Shown here piece after piece: positions 49,001 to 60,460 of a stretch of 64,000 bases of DNA; the first letter of the stretch is position 1; each line of letters begins with the position of its first letter. The stretch is from Tetrahymena thermophila SB210. Lineage: Eukaryota > Ciliophora > Oligohymenophorea > Hymenostomatida > Tetrahymenidae. The stretch covers positions 62,001 through 126,000 of the forward strand of contig NW_002476192.1 of assembly GCF_000189635.1 (NCBI RefSeq). The letters are read 5' to 3'. The position numbers and the translations under genes were made by a program. The notes under the pieces were generated by a model, which was not told the DNA's origin, did no database searches, and saw only the letters and a program-made list of their open reading frames with translations.

Positions 49001-50539
49001 GTGAAAAAGAGAGAAAGAGAGAGAGAAAGAATAGAGAAATCATAGTCATTTTAATAATATCTAAAAAAAAATTAAACAAATTACTTAACTTATTTTGAGA
49101 ATAAGAGCAAGTACCAAACAATAATCGCAAGGTTCTAAAAATATAAGCAAAACACAAATAAAGTCTGAGATAAATTTAGTTTTTAGGTATTTTATTGTGA
49201 CTTGTTTTTTATCAAGGACTGTAAATCCATATTCGTAATATCCTGAATGAAAGCTAATGAATATATCAGTCAAAAATATGATTAAAGGTAAAGTTTATAA
49301 AAGAGCTATGTAAAATCTACTAGTATGTCTTTCTTTTCCGAAAGCAATCAAAGGTGGAACTAACACATACAAAACAAACAATTAAATTAAAATAAAAATA
49401 TCCCAAAGAATAAGGATCAAACTATTAGGTTAAAATACTCTAAGCTAAAATAAATAGCTTCCCAAAATCCAGTTTTTCATTGAATTTAAAATGATTTTCA
49501 GTTTTTCTAAAATTTAAGAAGATTTTTTAAAGGTTTAATTAACATTTAATTTTCTAAATTAGTCATAAGTCTCAAGCAAGGTTTTTTAGTTTTCAAATTA
49601 TTCTTCGAATCCTTTATTTCTTTAAGGTTCAATATATGATTTATCCTAGATAATGTTAAAATGTTTACTGAGTAGCAATTTATAATCTCTAGCTGCTATA
49701 AAGTATAAAAGAGAATTTATAAATTTTTTCACCATAAGTAGTATAACTAGATGATTTTGTGTAGCTGGAGTTCCTTAAATAATCTAATTATTCTACAAAT
49801 TGTTATTATTGCTTTATTAAATAAATGTAGAATTTTTCCCAGTTTTATCCAGCTTCCTAAAATTTGTGAGATTATTTTTTAAAATTGCTTGTTTCCTAAA
49901 TTATTTTATTTACTATAAAATATGCTAATTCCTCGTCTTTTATTTACTAAATGATCTTAGCCTACTTATTTAGGATGGGTAATCTTAATTTGTTTAGATT
50001 TAACTATTAACATCTATATTCGCTTCATTTGATTAATACGATTTATAGCACGAATTTGATTAGTAATTTAACAATAAACTATCATAATTTTAATTTATGT
50101 TTAAAGAACTTGCATCATTTTTTGAATTCATTTCAGGTGATTTCATTTATACTTCAATTAGACTTCTATTACTCAAATTAGGAGAAAGAACAACTTAAAA
50201 GTTTTCTCTATTTGTAGAACTTAATACTGCATCAAAAGATTAATTATAAATTCTATGAGTACCTTTAGATTATTTAAGATCGTTCTCTATAAATTTTGTC
50301 GCTTCTTATTCTTAAAAAATTTAACTTATTTCATGTTAATTTTACTACTCTACAAAGCTATTATTTTCATTTTATGCTTAAACATTATCTTTACTCTCTT
50401 TTCTAATATTATACTCTTTAATTTATGATGGCTTAGGAGAAGTATTTCCTAATCTTTGAATTTCTGTTCTTGAAATTTTACTAAAATTTGATTTTTAAAA
50501 TTCATTTGATATGCCAGTATTTTAGGTTATCTTTTCCAT
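46053..50539 (-). CDS. Cyclic-nucleotide-type voltage-gated K+ channel with CCHC zinc knuckle
   Basis: EAG/CNG-like potassium channel of the large ciliate family, from ATG 50539 to TGA 46055-46053. About 330 polar residues precede the membrane domain. S1-S3 include LILWDIFILIQLFVLYVLV, LPLIIFLTDIFISFHSGYYE and FISDFICVLLIFLEPCDYC. S4 (LVLALILKISQFKRNV) has few positive charges and is interrupted by a 188-nt intron (49084-48897). S5 is VYDLVILILSILYVSHLFG. The pore is TIITMITIGYGDIFP, the K+-selective filter, followed by S6 (VIFMTFITCGLFAYCLNCIG). A C-linker and cyclic-nucleotide-binding-like beta roll follow (GCPQEMKEEVLRDYYGKKIL, FGPGESLVV, LLDLGLFFTEQPADISVRT). After that comes CTSCGAFSHNISKCP, a perfect C-x2-C-x4-H-x4-C knuckle, then a polar tail of over 450 residues ending near HYNYTRIVKLVKKK. 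Voltage dependence and ligand are not deducible. Confidence 0.92.
48897..49084 (-). other. Intron in the channel S4 region, with GA-rich tract
   Basis: Removing this GT...AG segment joins LALILKISQ to FKRNVQKLNEHF in frame. The plus strand carries an interrupted (GA)n tract near 49006-49030. A short hydrophobic frame within it is non-coding. Confidence 0.75.
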
Positions 50540-52139
50540 AAAAAAAATTTTGTTAAGCTATTTTGAAAATTCTAACTTTTTTTTTTCTTTTTGGCCTAGT
50601 CTTGTGTTAACTCTTAAAATCAATTAATTAAAAAAATTTAAAGAAATCTTCTACTTAGTAGCGAAGATTAATAAATAATATATTATACCTTCAAATTTTA
50701 GTTAATTTAACTAGAACTTATTATCATAGTTTATTTATAAATAAAAGTTGGTTGCTTGCTAAGTGATGAAATGTTAAATTAAAATATACTTTTTAATATT
50801 TATTTAAAACTATTAATTGTAAAAAATTTTTAAAAAATAATCTATTCTCAAATTTTCTAAGTAATTTTCTTTTTATACTCTCTTTCTAATGAAATTTTTT
50901 AATTAGGAAATTATTTAATTTATATATTCTCTCTTATTAAAATTAATTACTTGGCATAATGATTATAAATGATAAATTAGTTAATTAAAACAAATATTTA
51001 AGTACAATAGGAAATGCAAAATAAATATTTTTTTAACTTTTTTTTACAAATGTTTAGTAGAGATTAATCTAATAAATTAAAATAAAATTTTTTACTTTTT
51101 ATAAACACTCTTTCTAATATATATGTATAGATAGAAATATTGAATGATCTTTTTGTATCTTATTATAGAATAAATTTTCCTTAACTTAATAATATTTTTC
51201 TATTCTTGAATAAAATTATAAATTACTTTGTTTATTTGGTTTTATCAATGAAATAAATAAAATTGATAAGTGAATATTTTTTACAACTAGTTAATTAAAT
51301 AATAATATTTTATTTTATTTAATACCTTGAATAAGCTTTTAATTTACCTTAGTTTATGTTTAAACTATTTCTTTTCCATAATTTACAGAGTTAGTATACT
51401 TTAATCAATTTTATTACTCTAATATTTTCTTTTTCAAATAATTTTCCCTATAGATCTACTTCTTTTCTAATTTTTTTAAAGAGAGATTTTACTTCTGTAT
51501 TAAAACTCTTATTTTGATTAAAAGTTGATCTATTCTTTAAACAAAAAAAAGCTAATATTAATGCACTATAAAGGGTATTGTAATTGTATAAAAATAAAAA
51601 AAATTACATTTTAATAAGAAAGAAACATGTTAAATTTATGTAAAATTAATATGTTAATAATATGTCAAGAATAATTAATATAATTATAATTAATTATTTA
51701 TAATTTTTATTTAGAAGTAGCAGTAATATAATTTTTGTTAGTGTAAAATAGATATTTATTGAAAAAAAAAGAAGACAAAATGATAGAATTCTGTAGAATT
51801 AGAAAAAAATTCTTATTATATTAGAATGCAATCCTTCAAACTATAATAATTATAATAGCTATATATAAGACATATTCTCTATTATTTTAAGAATATTCAA
51901 AATTAAAATAAATCAGTGTTTACCTAAAATTTCAAACTCTCGCACTAATACAAGATTAATATATAAATAACTGGAAAAGTGAATTTTTTTATATACATAA
52001 ATTACGCCAAAAAATTTAATAAATATCAAATAATAATCTTTAGTTCTAATAGTACAGTAAATAAATAAAAAATAGTCAGATTAATAGTCATAGATAGTTA
52101 ACCTAAGTAAATAAAGATTAAATTTAACCTTTTGTCAAA
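50540..52139. other. Divergent intergenic spacer
   Basis: About 1.6 kb, A+T-rich, between divergent genes. No coding or RNA signal recognised. Confidence 0.6.
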
Positions 52140-55100
52140 ATGAGGATGTATAGAAAGAGCTTTCGTGCTTCCTACTTATTAGGGGCTGTTAAAATAAAAG
52201 ATGGCTTGTTTCTAGGTGATGAATTTTCAGTTCGAGTAAATAAATATTTCAAAATTTTTATTTCAAAAATAGTAGATTTTAAAAAAATTGTTTTCTTAAA
52301 AAGCTATGTATATAATCAAAAGCAAATTCATATGTTTTTATAGAGACAAATTACATATTTTCTTTTAATTTTACTTGAAAATAATAATGGATGAAACTTA
52401 TTTTTTAAATTTAAAGGATTTTGAGTTTTTAGATGTAAACAAAATAACCCGTGTGATTAATTGCTCTGGTAAATAAATAGCCAATAGAAACAATAAAGCC
52501 ATTAAGTTCCTTACATTTAATTGGGTAGAAACAGATAAATAAGTAAATAAATGTTTGCTTAGCATTAAAAAAATATTGAATTATTTTATTAAATTCAATA
52601 ATTTTTTTAATATGAATGTAGGTTTTATTTGATGCTGAGGGTAATAATTTGAAGTCAATTAGAGAATTTATTAATGAGGGAGAAACAAATGGAGAAGGTA
52701 TTTTGATTCATTCAGTTAAGGGGATTAATAGAAGCGTATGTGCTTTAATAGCTTATTTTATGGCAGAGTATAAATGGTCTCTTGCTAAATGTTTAGAATA
52801 TGTAACTATTAGAAGACCTGGCTTAAAAATTTAATAGAGTTTTATGGCTCAATTACAAAGTCTTGAAATAAAGCTAAAAGAATCTTTAGAAGGAGCTTCT
52901 TCTGAAGACTGGAATGAAAAATAATACATAAATGATTCTGAATAGCTTGTTAAAAACACATATCTTAATTCAAAAACAACAGTAACGTCCTAAGCAATTA
53001 AAAGAAAAATATTCAATCTCAACTAAATGAAAAAGGAAAGCTTGAAATTACGCTGGGCAGATCATTAACCTGGTGGCAAGTTAATTTAATATTTTGGATA
53101 AGCTGCTCGTAAGAATTTTAAAATATCAACCTATAACTATTAAACTTCTCATAAAGCTGGCTCAAAAGGATTAGCTGGAGTAAATTATAATTTCCAGTAA
53201 GCTAATTAGTAGCAAAATGCAAAGGATAAAGTTTAAGAGAGCTAAAGTGATAATAATTCTGTGGTGAACAATGAAAAAAATATTGTTAAAAAAACCTACA
53301 TCATATCAATTTTAAAAGTATTACACTTATACAAATATTATTTAGTTATTAGTTTTGATTACTTCAATCAACTTTTTAAAAGGAAAAAATTAATTAAGTC
53401 CTCTATTTTTATTATTAGATAGATTATTTAATCAACCCTTCAAAATTTATTAATATTTTAATAAAGGATTGGCTCCCTTTATCAAACTATCAATTTATGC
53501 TGCTTTCCCACTAATTATTTTTGATTAATTTAATAATTTTTTTGAGTGGTAAAAATTAATTTTCCTAACACGCGAACAGTAAAAATTTAAAAATAAATAA
53601 TAATCCCCACCAAAATCTAGATAACTAAGTTAGGTTTTCAAATTTAGATCTCCAAAGAAATACAAATTTATTTAAATTATATTGCCTAAATTACTTACAA
53701 ATTTACTAAATATTTTAATGTCAATCACTAAACTTAAGCCTCTTAGTAATATAAATAGAAGGATATCTTAATTTTATTTTAAATAAGTTTATTGGATAAT
53801 TTATAAATTAAAATTATTTAAAAATTTTACTATTTATTTTTTAAATTAAAATTTAGGGATCAAAGAAGTGCTTTGACAGAGTATCAGGAACAACACTCTC
53901 AAATAATGAGGATTCAGAAAATTAATATAAATTAAAGGCAGAATTTAGACCAAGCTCTATAAGAATTTCAGGAGAAGATAATCCTAATCAGTCAAATTTG
54001 AATAGCTTTTTACAAGATATTACGAACAATCCTGAAGAAATATCTGAAATGACTCAAAGTCTTTCACCTCAAAAAATAAGCAGAGCTGAATAAAATAAAA
54101 GAATTTTTGAAACTAATCCTATGAGTTTAAGTGATTAATTTAACAAACCACACTCAATTTAGTAACAATAACCCCTAGCTATAAAGAATATTTTTAAATT
54201 GCAATAAAATTAAATAAAAAACTCTGCTTAGATCAAAGATTCTAATGAGTAGATTAACTTAAAAAATATTTCCAATAATTTTTAAAATCCCAAAAATACT
54301 CTAGCAAATGCTTATTTAAATTTTTAATCTTCGAACTAAGCTGCTACTGCTGTTAACAATTAAAATAACTCCTCTCCAACTAGAATAACTAAAATGCTTA
54401 ATGGATCAATTAGAATTTCTAATTTAATCACTGAAAATAGTCCTGAAGGTTAATATGATGTTCCAGAAGAGAATGTATCAATTAATATGTCTAGTGGAGC
54501 TAAATAGGAACCAACTATTTCAAATTTTTCCTAACAATACAACCGTACTTACAATTTTAAAAGATAAAGCCAAGAACGACTAGGAGCAGAAAACGCTGAT
54601 TAAATAAGTGTAAATCAAGATACTTAAAACAAAAGTTCATAAGAAATCCAATAGAAGGAGAATGCTATGTTAATAGATAATTTGTAAGCTAAGACTGAAG
54701 TAATGTAATCTGAATTATTAACATCTATATAGCTAGATTAAAGCAAAGCAAATCAAAATTTGACACAAAATGCATAATCAAATACAATTAATCAATAAAA
54801 TTCAAGCACAGCTCCTTAAGGAAAGACTTTGATTTCCCTCAAATTAGTTTCTTTCCCTAAAAATGTATACTTAATATATTTTTTTTAATATAAAAACTCA
54901 TTTCTATTTTAATTAGCAGGCCATTTAGTTCTCAGATGGGTCTCTGAGACCAAATACTGCTACTAATTTAATGTAAAAAAATAATAAAAAGATTTGTGTA
55001 GTGATTGTTAAATTTATTTTTACTATTATAAATTAGGGGACCAGTAAGCATCAATATTAACAACAACCCAGAATAAGCGGAAGATCCAAAATTTAGCAGC

Positions 55101-55581
55101 CAAAGAATAAGTGATTACCAATTAGGATCAAACAATAATGGAATGAATGCTTTTAAAATAGCTGCAAATAATGTCGAATCAAGTAGAATGGTATATGGAA
55201 ATAGAGCTCGCCCTTCCTCTATGGATCAATAAAACAGAATATTTAAATGTAAAGATTTTTATTAAACTTAATTCTAAATAATTTTTTTTAGAGTTAAATA
55301 AAAAACAGATAACAAATAAGACAAGTACAAGCATTAACTCTTCACAAAATAGTATACTGTCAAAGTAGAAAGGAATTCAAAATAATAACAATAACTTAAT
55401 ATCAATCAATGCTTCAAGCATTAACAACTACTTTAATAATAATAACAGTAACCTAGTGAAATAATCTTAATTTTAATATAAATAAGCAGTTTAGGCTTAC
55501 ATAAATTCAAATACAATTAACTAACAGGTAGTAAATAGTAATATGGGAGATAATAATCTATTCAAAAAAAGAATTAAATGA
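52140..55581 (+). CDS. Dual-specificity-phosphatase-like pseudophosphatase with long Asn/Gln/Ser-rich tail
   Basis: The first 170 residues form a DSP domain: FRASYLLGAVKIKDGLFLGD, then DFEFLDVNKITRVINCSG, TFNWVETDK, LFDAEGNNLKSIREFI, and the signature loop ILIHSVKGINRSVCALIAYF, with YKWSLAKCLEYVTIRRPGL after it. The catalytic signature is HCx5RS. Here it reads H-S-VKGIN-RS, codon TCA, so the nucleophilic Cys is Ser while Arg and the following Ser remain. By analogy with STYX-type proteins it should bind but not hydrolyse phosphosites. The tail (about 700 residues, several introns, ending KKRIK-TGA at 55579) is Asn/Gln/Ser-rich with repeated basic motifs PSSIRISG and NGSIRISN. The exon limits around 53290-53857 and 54850-55040 are approximate. 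Confidence 0.85.
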
Positions 55582-56861
55582 AAAACCTTTTTTTCTCTTT
55601 TGATAAGTTTTACTCATAATAATTTTTGTGCAATTTCATTTAAAATAGCTTATTTATATATGATTTCATATTTAGAAATGGCTTCAAGTAATTAACCTTG
55701 TATCTGGTTTGCAGTCAAGTTTAGTATCTTGAATAATAATGATAAATTGCTTAGCATGAATAAAACTATTATAAATAAACTACTCAATACATACATACAT
55801 GAATCAATATTAACTATTTAATATTTATGTAGAAATTAATAAAAATAAGCTTTTTTAAAGCTTTCATTCCATTATAATTAATAATATACTTACTTTTAAA
55901 AAAGATCATATATAATTTTATTAATGAATTAAAAAATTATAATTAAAATTTTGTTTATTATAAAAACGGCTGACTGAATGTTTGACTGGCTGGCTGACTG
56001 ACTGTATTATTTATGAAATATTTATTTAATGTTATTATAGTATTTTATATTAATTAAATCTTAAAAAAACAAATTTTTTTCAATTGATTATTTTACTTTT
56101 TTATAATTATTTAATCATAAGAACTAAAATTTATTGAGAAAGCTTTTATTCTATTCTTAGGAGAAACATGTTGATAAATTACTTTTTATAATACTTACTT
56201 TACCTTATATAGTCTATTTCTGGATAATTTTAATTCATATTAAATATTTATAAAAATACGTTTAATAATTGAAGGACTTTTCTTATATAATTCTTAAATA
56301 TTAATTATTTGATTTTGCTAATAAATTTGATTAACATAAAATTTGCTTTTATAATCAATTCATTTTAAAATGATTTCTATTTTTTATGTAAATTCTGTTG
56401 CTTTAAACTTTAAGAATATTTTTTATTTACGAAGTACCTAATTAATTAATCATATGAATAAAGGAAAATTTACATCCACTAAAAATTATAATTATGCTTT
56501 AAATAAAATCGGGTTTGTTTGGGTTAATTTTGAAATGAATTAAGAAATTCTAATTATAAATATTCTTAAAGAAAGAATGAATAATATTGTTAAAATTTTA
56601 ACAATTAAATATAAATATTGAATAAAAATTTACAACTATCGAATTTAATTAAAATATTAAAAAATAAGATATTCTTACTAACATAAATATACCAATCACC
56701 TTCATATTTATTTATTTGAGTTGGTAATTAAAAATAAGCGAAGGTGAAAATATTTTAAATAAATTAAGGCATACATTTATATCGATAAATCTATCTGCTT
56801 GTCTACCTTTCAATCTTATTAACTTAAGTTAAAAAGTGAATAAAAATTTCTAAAAATAGAA
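55582..56861. other. Intergenic with CTGA tract
   Basis: A+T-rich spacer with a comparatively G+C-rich CTGA/CTGG tract at 55968-56004. No gene seen. Confidence 0.6.
55968..56004 (+). repeat. CTGA/CTGG tetranucleotide tract
   Basis: Reads GGCTGACTGAATGTTTGACT, then GGCTGGCTGACTGACTG. It is the most G+C-rich of three such tracts in the window. Confidence 0.8.
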
Positions 56862-59045
56862 ATGAACGACAATCAATCATATCATATGAAAAGATCTTTT
56901 AAGTATATGTGCTTTTAAAATTAAGCACATCATTTCAACAATTTAATAAATACAAAGCATTGTATAGAAAATAGAATGAATTCAAAGTCTCCTGTATTTA
57001 AAAAAATATCTCCAAGTAAGTAAGTAGGATCCACTTACAAAATGAATCAAAAGAGAAGAAAAGAAGTAGATAGGACTATTAATATTGAAAATTAAAAGCT
57101 TCTTAAAAAGCTTTAAGAAATAATGGAACCTAAAGTAAATAGCAGAGGCAAACATTCTAATTAAGATGGTTTAATATATGCTAGGCTTTCTTCAGCCCAA
57201 AATGGGCCAAGATCTAACAGTAAAAACTCTAATTTAAATTAATTAAGTGCTTTAAATAACTCTTAAATAATTAATGGCGGAATAACAGTTGGCTCTTATA
57301 ATCAAAAATCTTAATCTCCTTCTTCAACACTAAGAAATACTGGATCTACAATTAACAACTTTACTCACTCTGTTATGATTACTCAGAATTAAAATACGTT
57401 TTATAATGGAACAACAAATTACAACTCTACTAATTCTAACTTTAAAAATACGACTAATAATACTTGTAATATCAATCCAAGTTATGATCATAGCAAAAGC
57501 AAAATATTAAACTAAACAGCGAATAATTTTAATACATCATACAAAAGACAAAGTGAGTTAAATACTATCGAAAGAGAAAATATTAAAATAGCTAAAAAAA
57601 TAACAGAATGCAAGCCTGCTGTCGGTACTATGGACGAATGGAATTAACATTATCTTAAATTCAAACAGAATTCAACTATAAGAAGAGTCATAACAACTAC
57701 AGGTTGTAATTCTGCATATGAATCATAATCTTATTTACCTCAACCAAGTAACTTTAGCCCTGCAGTTACTAATTAAAAAAACGCAAAACCATATATTTAT
57801 ATCCCAAATATTTAAAATATGCAAGCATAGTATTAAGAATTTATCAAAAAAAATAAGCTATATTCAAATGGAAATCAAATAGATTAATAGAGGATTTTCA
57901 TGTCTCATTTTAACTCTGTTTCAAGAAAGAGATAAAGAAATATATCTGCACACACAGGATCTGTAAATGGTTAAATAACTACCATAGAAGGAATGAGTCA
58001 GAAAGACCTGCAGTCCCCTAATCTTAACGGTATATATGTCTCACAGTCCTAAATATGCACATAATAAAATGGATTTACAAATTTAAATAGCTCTCAATTA
58101 AGGTAAAGAAGCAATTTACAGAGTAAAAAAAGTAGCGAAGATTTAATGCCAAACAAAATCAATAATTACAGAAGAAGCCTAACAACTTATCAAGGAGATT
58201 AAAGAGTACATTATAGCAAAAAAGAAAATGAAGCTAATCAAGATAATGTTTAAAATGACAATTAGCAAGATTTAAAAATTGGATTCAACACGAAGAATTG
58301 TTAATTTTCTGACAATAAATAAAATATTGAATTGATTGATTTTGAGCAGATGCAAAATGATAATCAAAATATAAAAAAATAAAATAACGGATATGCATTT
58401 AATGATTAAGCTAACTCTTCTTCCTATAAGTATTTCAGCTAATAAAAAGTTTAGAGTCAAGGAAAGTATAAAAACAGAACAAAGTATATGGAAAGAAGTT
58501 TAATTGATCCAAGAAGCATTGAATTTGAAAAACTAAAAAATTCTTAATTTGACTTTAGGAGTAATAAATATAAAAGTAATTAATGGCAGTCTAATAATAT
58601 ATATAAAAATAACTTTATGTAGCAAAGTCAACCATTTTAAGCAAAAAATAAAAGAATTTTAAGTGAACTTGGATTCTCAGATGAAGAGAATGGAAACGAA
58701 AATAATAAATAGAAATAAGAAGATGAAATTTCAGGATTAATTAACATAAATATGCTTAATTAATTTTAGAATGATGATAAATCTAACATTGAAAACTCAG
58801 ATAATTTTGATGAAAAAATTAAATAAATTTAAGAAAAATATATTCAGTTAGATTCTTAAAAAGAAAATAACATTTTAAACTAACAAAATACTTCATAAAC
58901 TATTATAAAAAATGATGAATATAAATCTGAAATTTTACCTCTAAGGAACTCACAAGACTAAAAAAACTTTTAACTTTATCATATAACTTAAAAAGCTGAA
59001 TAATAGATATAAACTGATAAAGAAAACAAAGAAAGTGCTATTTGA
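56862..59045 (+). CDS. CFAP97: CFAP97 (Hemingway/KIAA1430) family ciliary protein
   Basis: Single 728-codon frame, no intron. CFAP97-domain proteins are needed for sperm flagella and motile cilia (Drosophila hemingway, mouse CFAP97D1). The domain is a helical region with an N-terminal KLL..L motif and a C-terminal KP.v.t...W..H...... motif. Here the first half is ENQKLLKKLQEIMEPKVNSR (about residue 77). The second is ERENIKIAKKITECKPAVGT plus MDEWNQHYLKFKQNSTIRR (about residue 240-270). They are separated by an Asn/Ser/Thr-rich insertion of about 150 residues. The rest is polar, Asn/Gln/Ser-rich and probably disordered, with some acidic motifs near the end (RILSELGFSDEENGNE). Identification depends on both motif halves in the right order. 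Confidence 0.8.
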
Positions 59046-60460
59046 AAATAAATGTAAGAATAAAAAAATTAGAAAATTGATTGAAGAGCATATTAAAAAA
59101 ATTCAAATTTTAAAATAAAATAAATATGACTAATTAAATTAAAAATTTTTAAATTTATTTTAATGATAAAATATAATTTTAATTAAACCTCATTAAATAG
59201 TTTTTTAAAGTAGTTTTAACTTGTATTAACTACTAAACCATTAACATATTTTATTATAAATAAAATTTATTAAAAATGTAAATATTTATTATTTAAAGTA
59301 AAATTTAAATTACTATTCAAAAGAAATCAATTTAAAAACATAACATGTATAATTTCTTAATAAATATTTATTTATATTTTATTTTGTTTTTATTGAAGTA
59401 GGAAAGAATATTTAAAATATCCTTTTATTATTATAAATTAAAATATATTTTATTTTGTTTAATCTCATTAAATCTTTAAAGTACCTTCCAAAATTAACCT
59501 TTCCAATATTTTTAGATTTGACTTAAGCTCTCTAAAAAAATGTATTATCAATAAATTTAATAAAAAATATTTAAATAAAATAATTTATTATTTTTTTGAT
59601 TTTAATTTTTCAATTTAAGTTGGTAATTAATACTAATAATTGAATTTCTGAAAAATCTATCATAAATACATTTTTTTAAAAGTGGGAATATTTCAAATTC
59701 AAAGGAAAATTGAAAAGAAATAAAATATAAAAACTTTTTAATTTTAATCAAATGATTGATAATTACTTATATTCAGCAATTACGCTATTATTTACTCTTT
59801 TGATTTGTATCAATTATTCACAATTTATTTTTATCTTTTAAGGATAAAGTTTTTGAAACTATTAAATAAAAACTCAAAAGAATTTAAATAAAAAATATTT
59901 TATTTATTTTATTTTTATTTTAATTCTTTAAGTAATTGAATTAAATGTATTGCTGATAAATTAATTTCTGAAAAACTAAAACTAAGTATTTATTACTTAC
60001 TTAAAGAAAAATTTATTCATTTATTCAAAAATAATAAAATATATAAAAAATTTTTATTAAATTGTTGAAGATATTTTATAAATATCAATGTACTTTATAA
60101 TTTATTTAGTCTTTGAATTGTTATCAATTAAATTAAATCCTATTTTATTTTATAAGAAAAAATATATTAAAAAATTAAATAAAAATTAAAATGTTTTGAT
60201 TTAAATTTTTAAACAATTGAATTTGTTATTAAGTTAGATGGGTTGTTGATAAATGAATTTTTGAAAATTAAATTTTTGATTCGATATGAATAAATATCAT
60301 TCATATCAATTTATTTATATTGAATTTTACAGATTCAGTAAATTAATTAGTCAGCTTTTTATTAAAAACATTAATTTTATTTCAAAATATCTGAGAGTAC
60401 TTTTATTCAATATTTATTAAAGATCCATAACTTACAAATAAAAATCAATAAAATCGTTTT
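59046..60460. other. Intergenic, AT-rich
   Basis: About 1.4 kb with long A/T runs between two same-strand genes. Nothing recognised. Confidence 0.6.

Noticed and set aside
48966-49157. Short hydrophobic minus-strand ORF within the K+ channel gene
   Set aside because: Most of it is intron. Removing 48897-49084 joins the S4 halves in frame.
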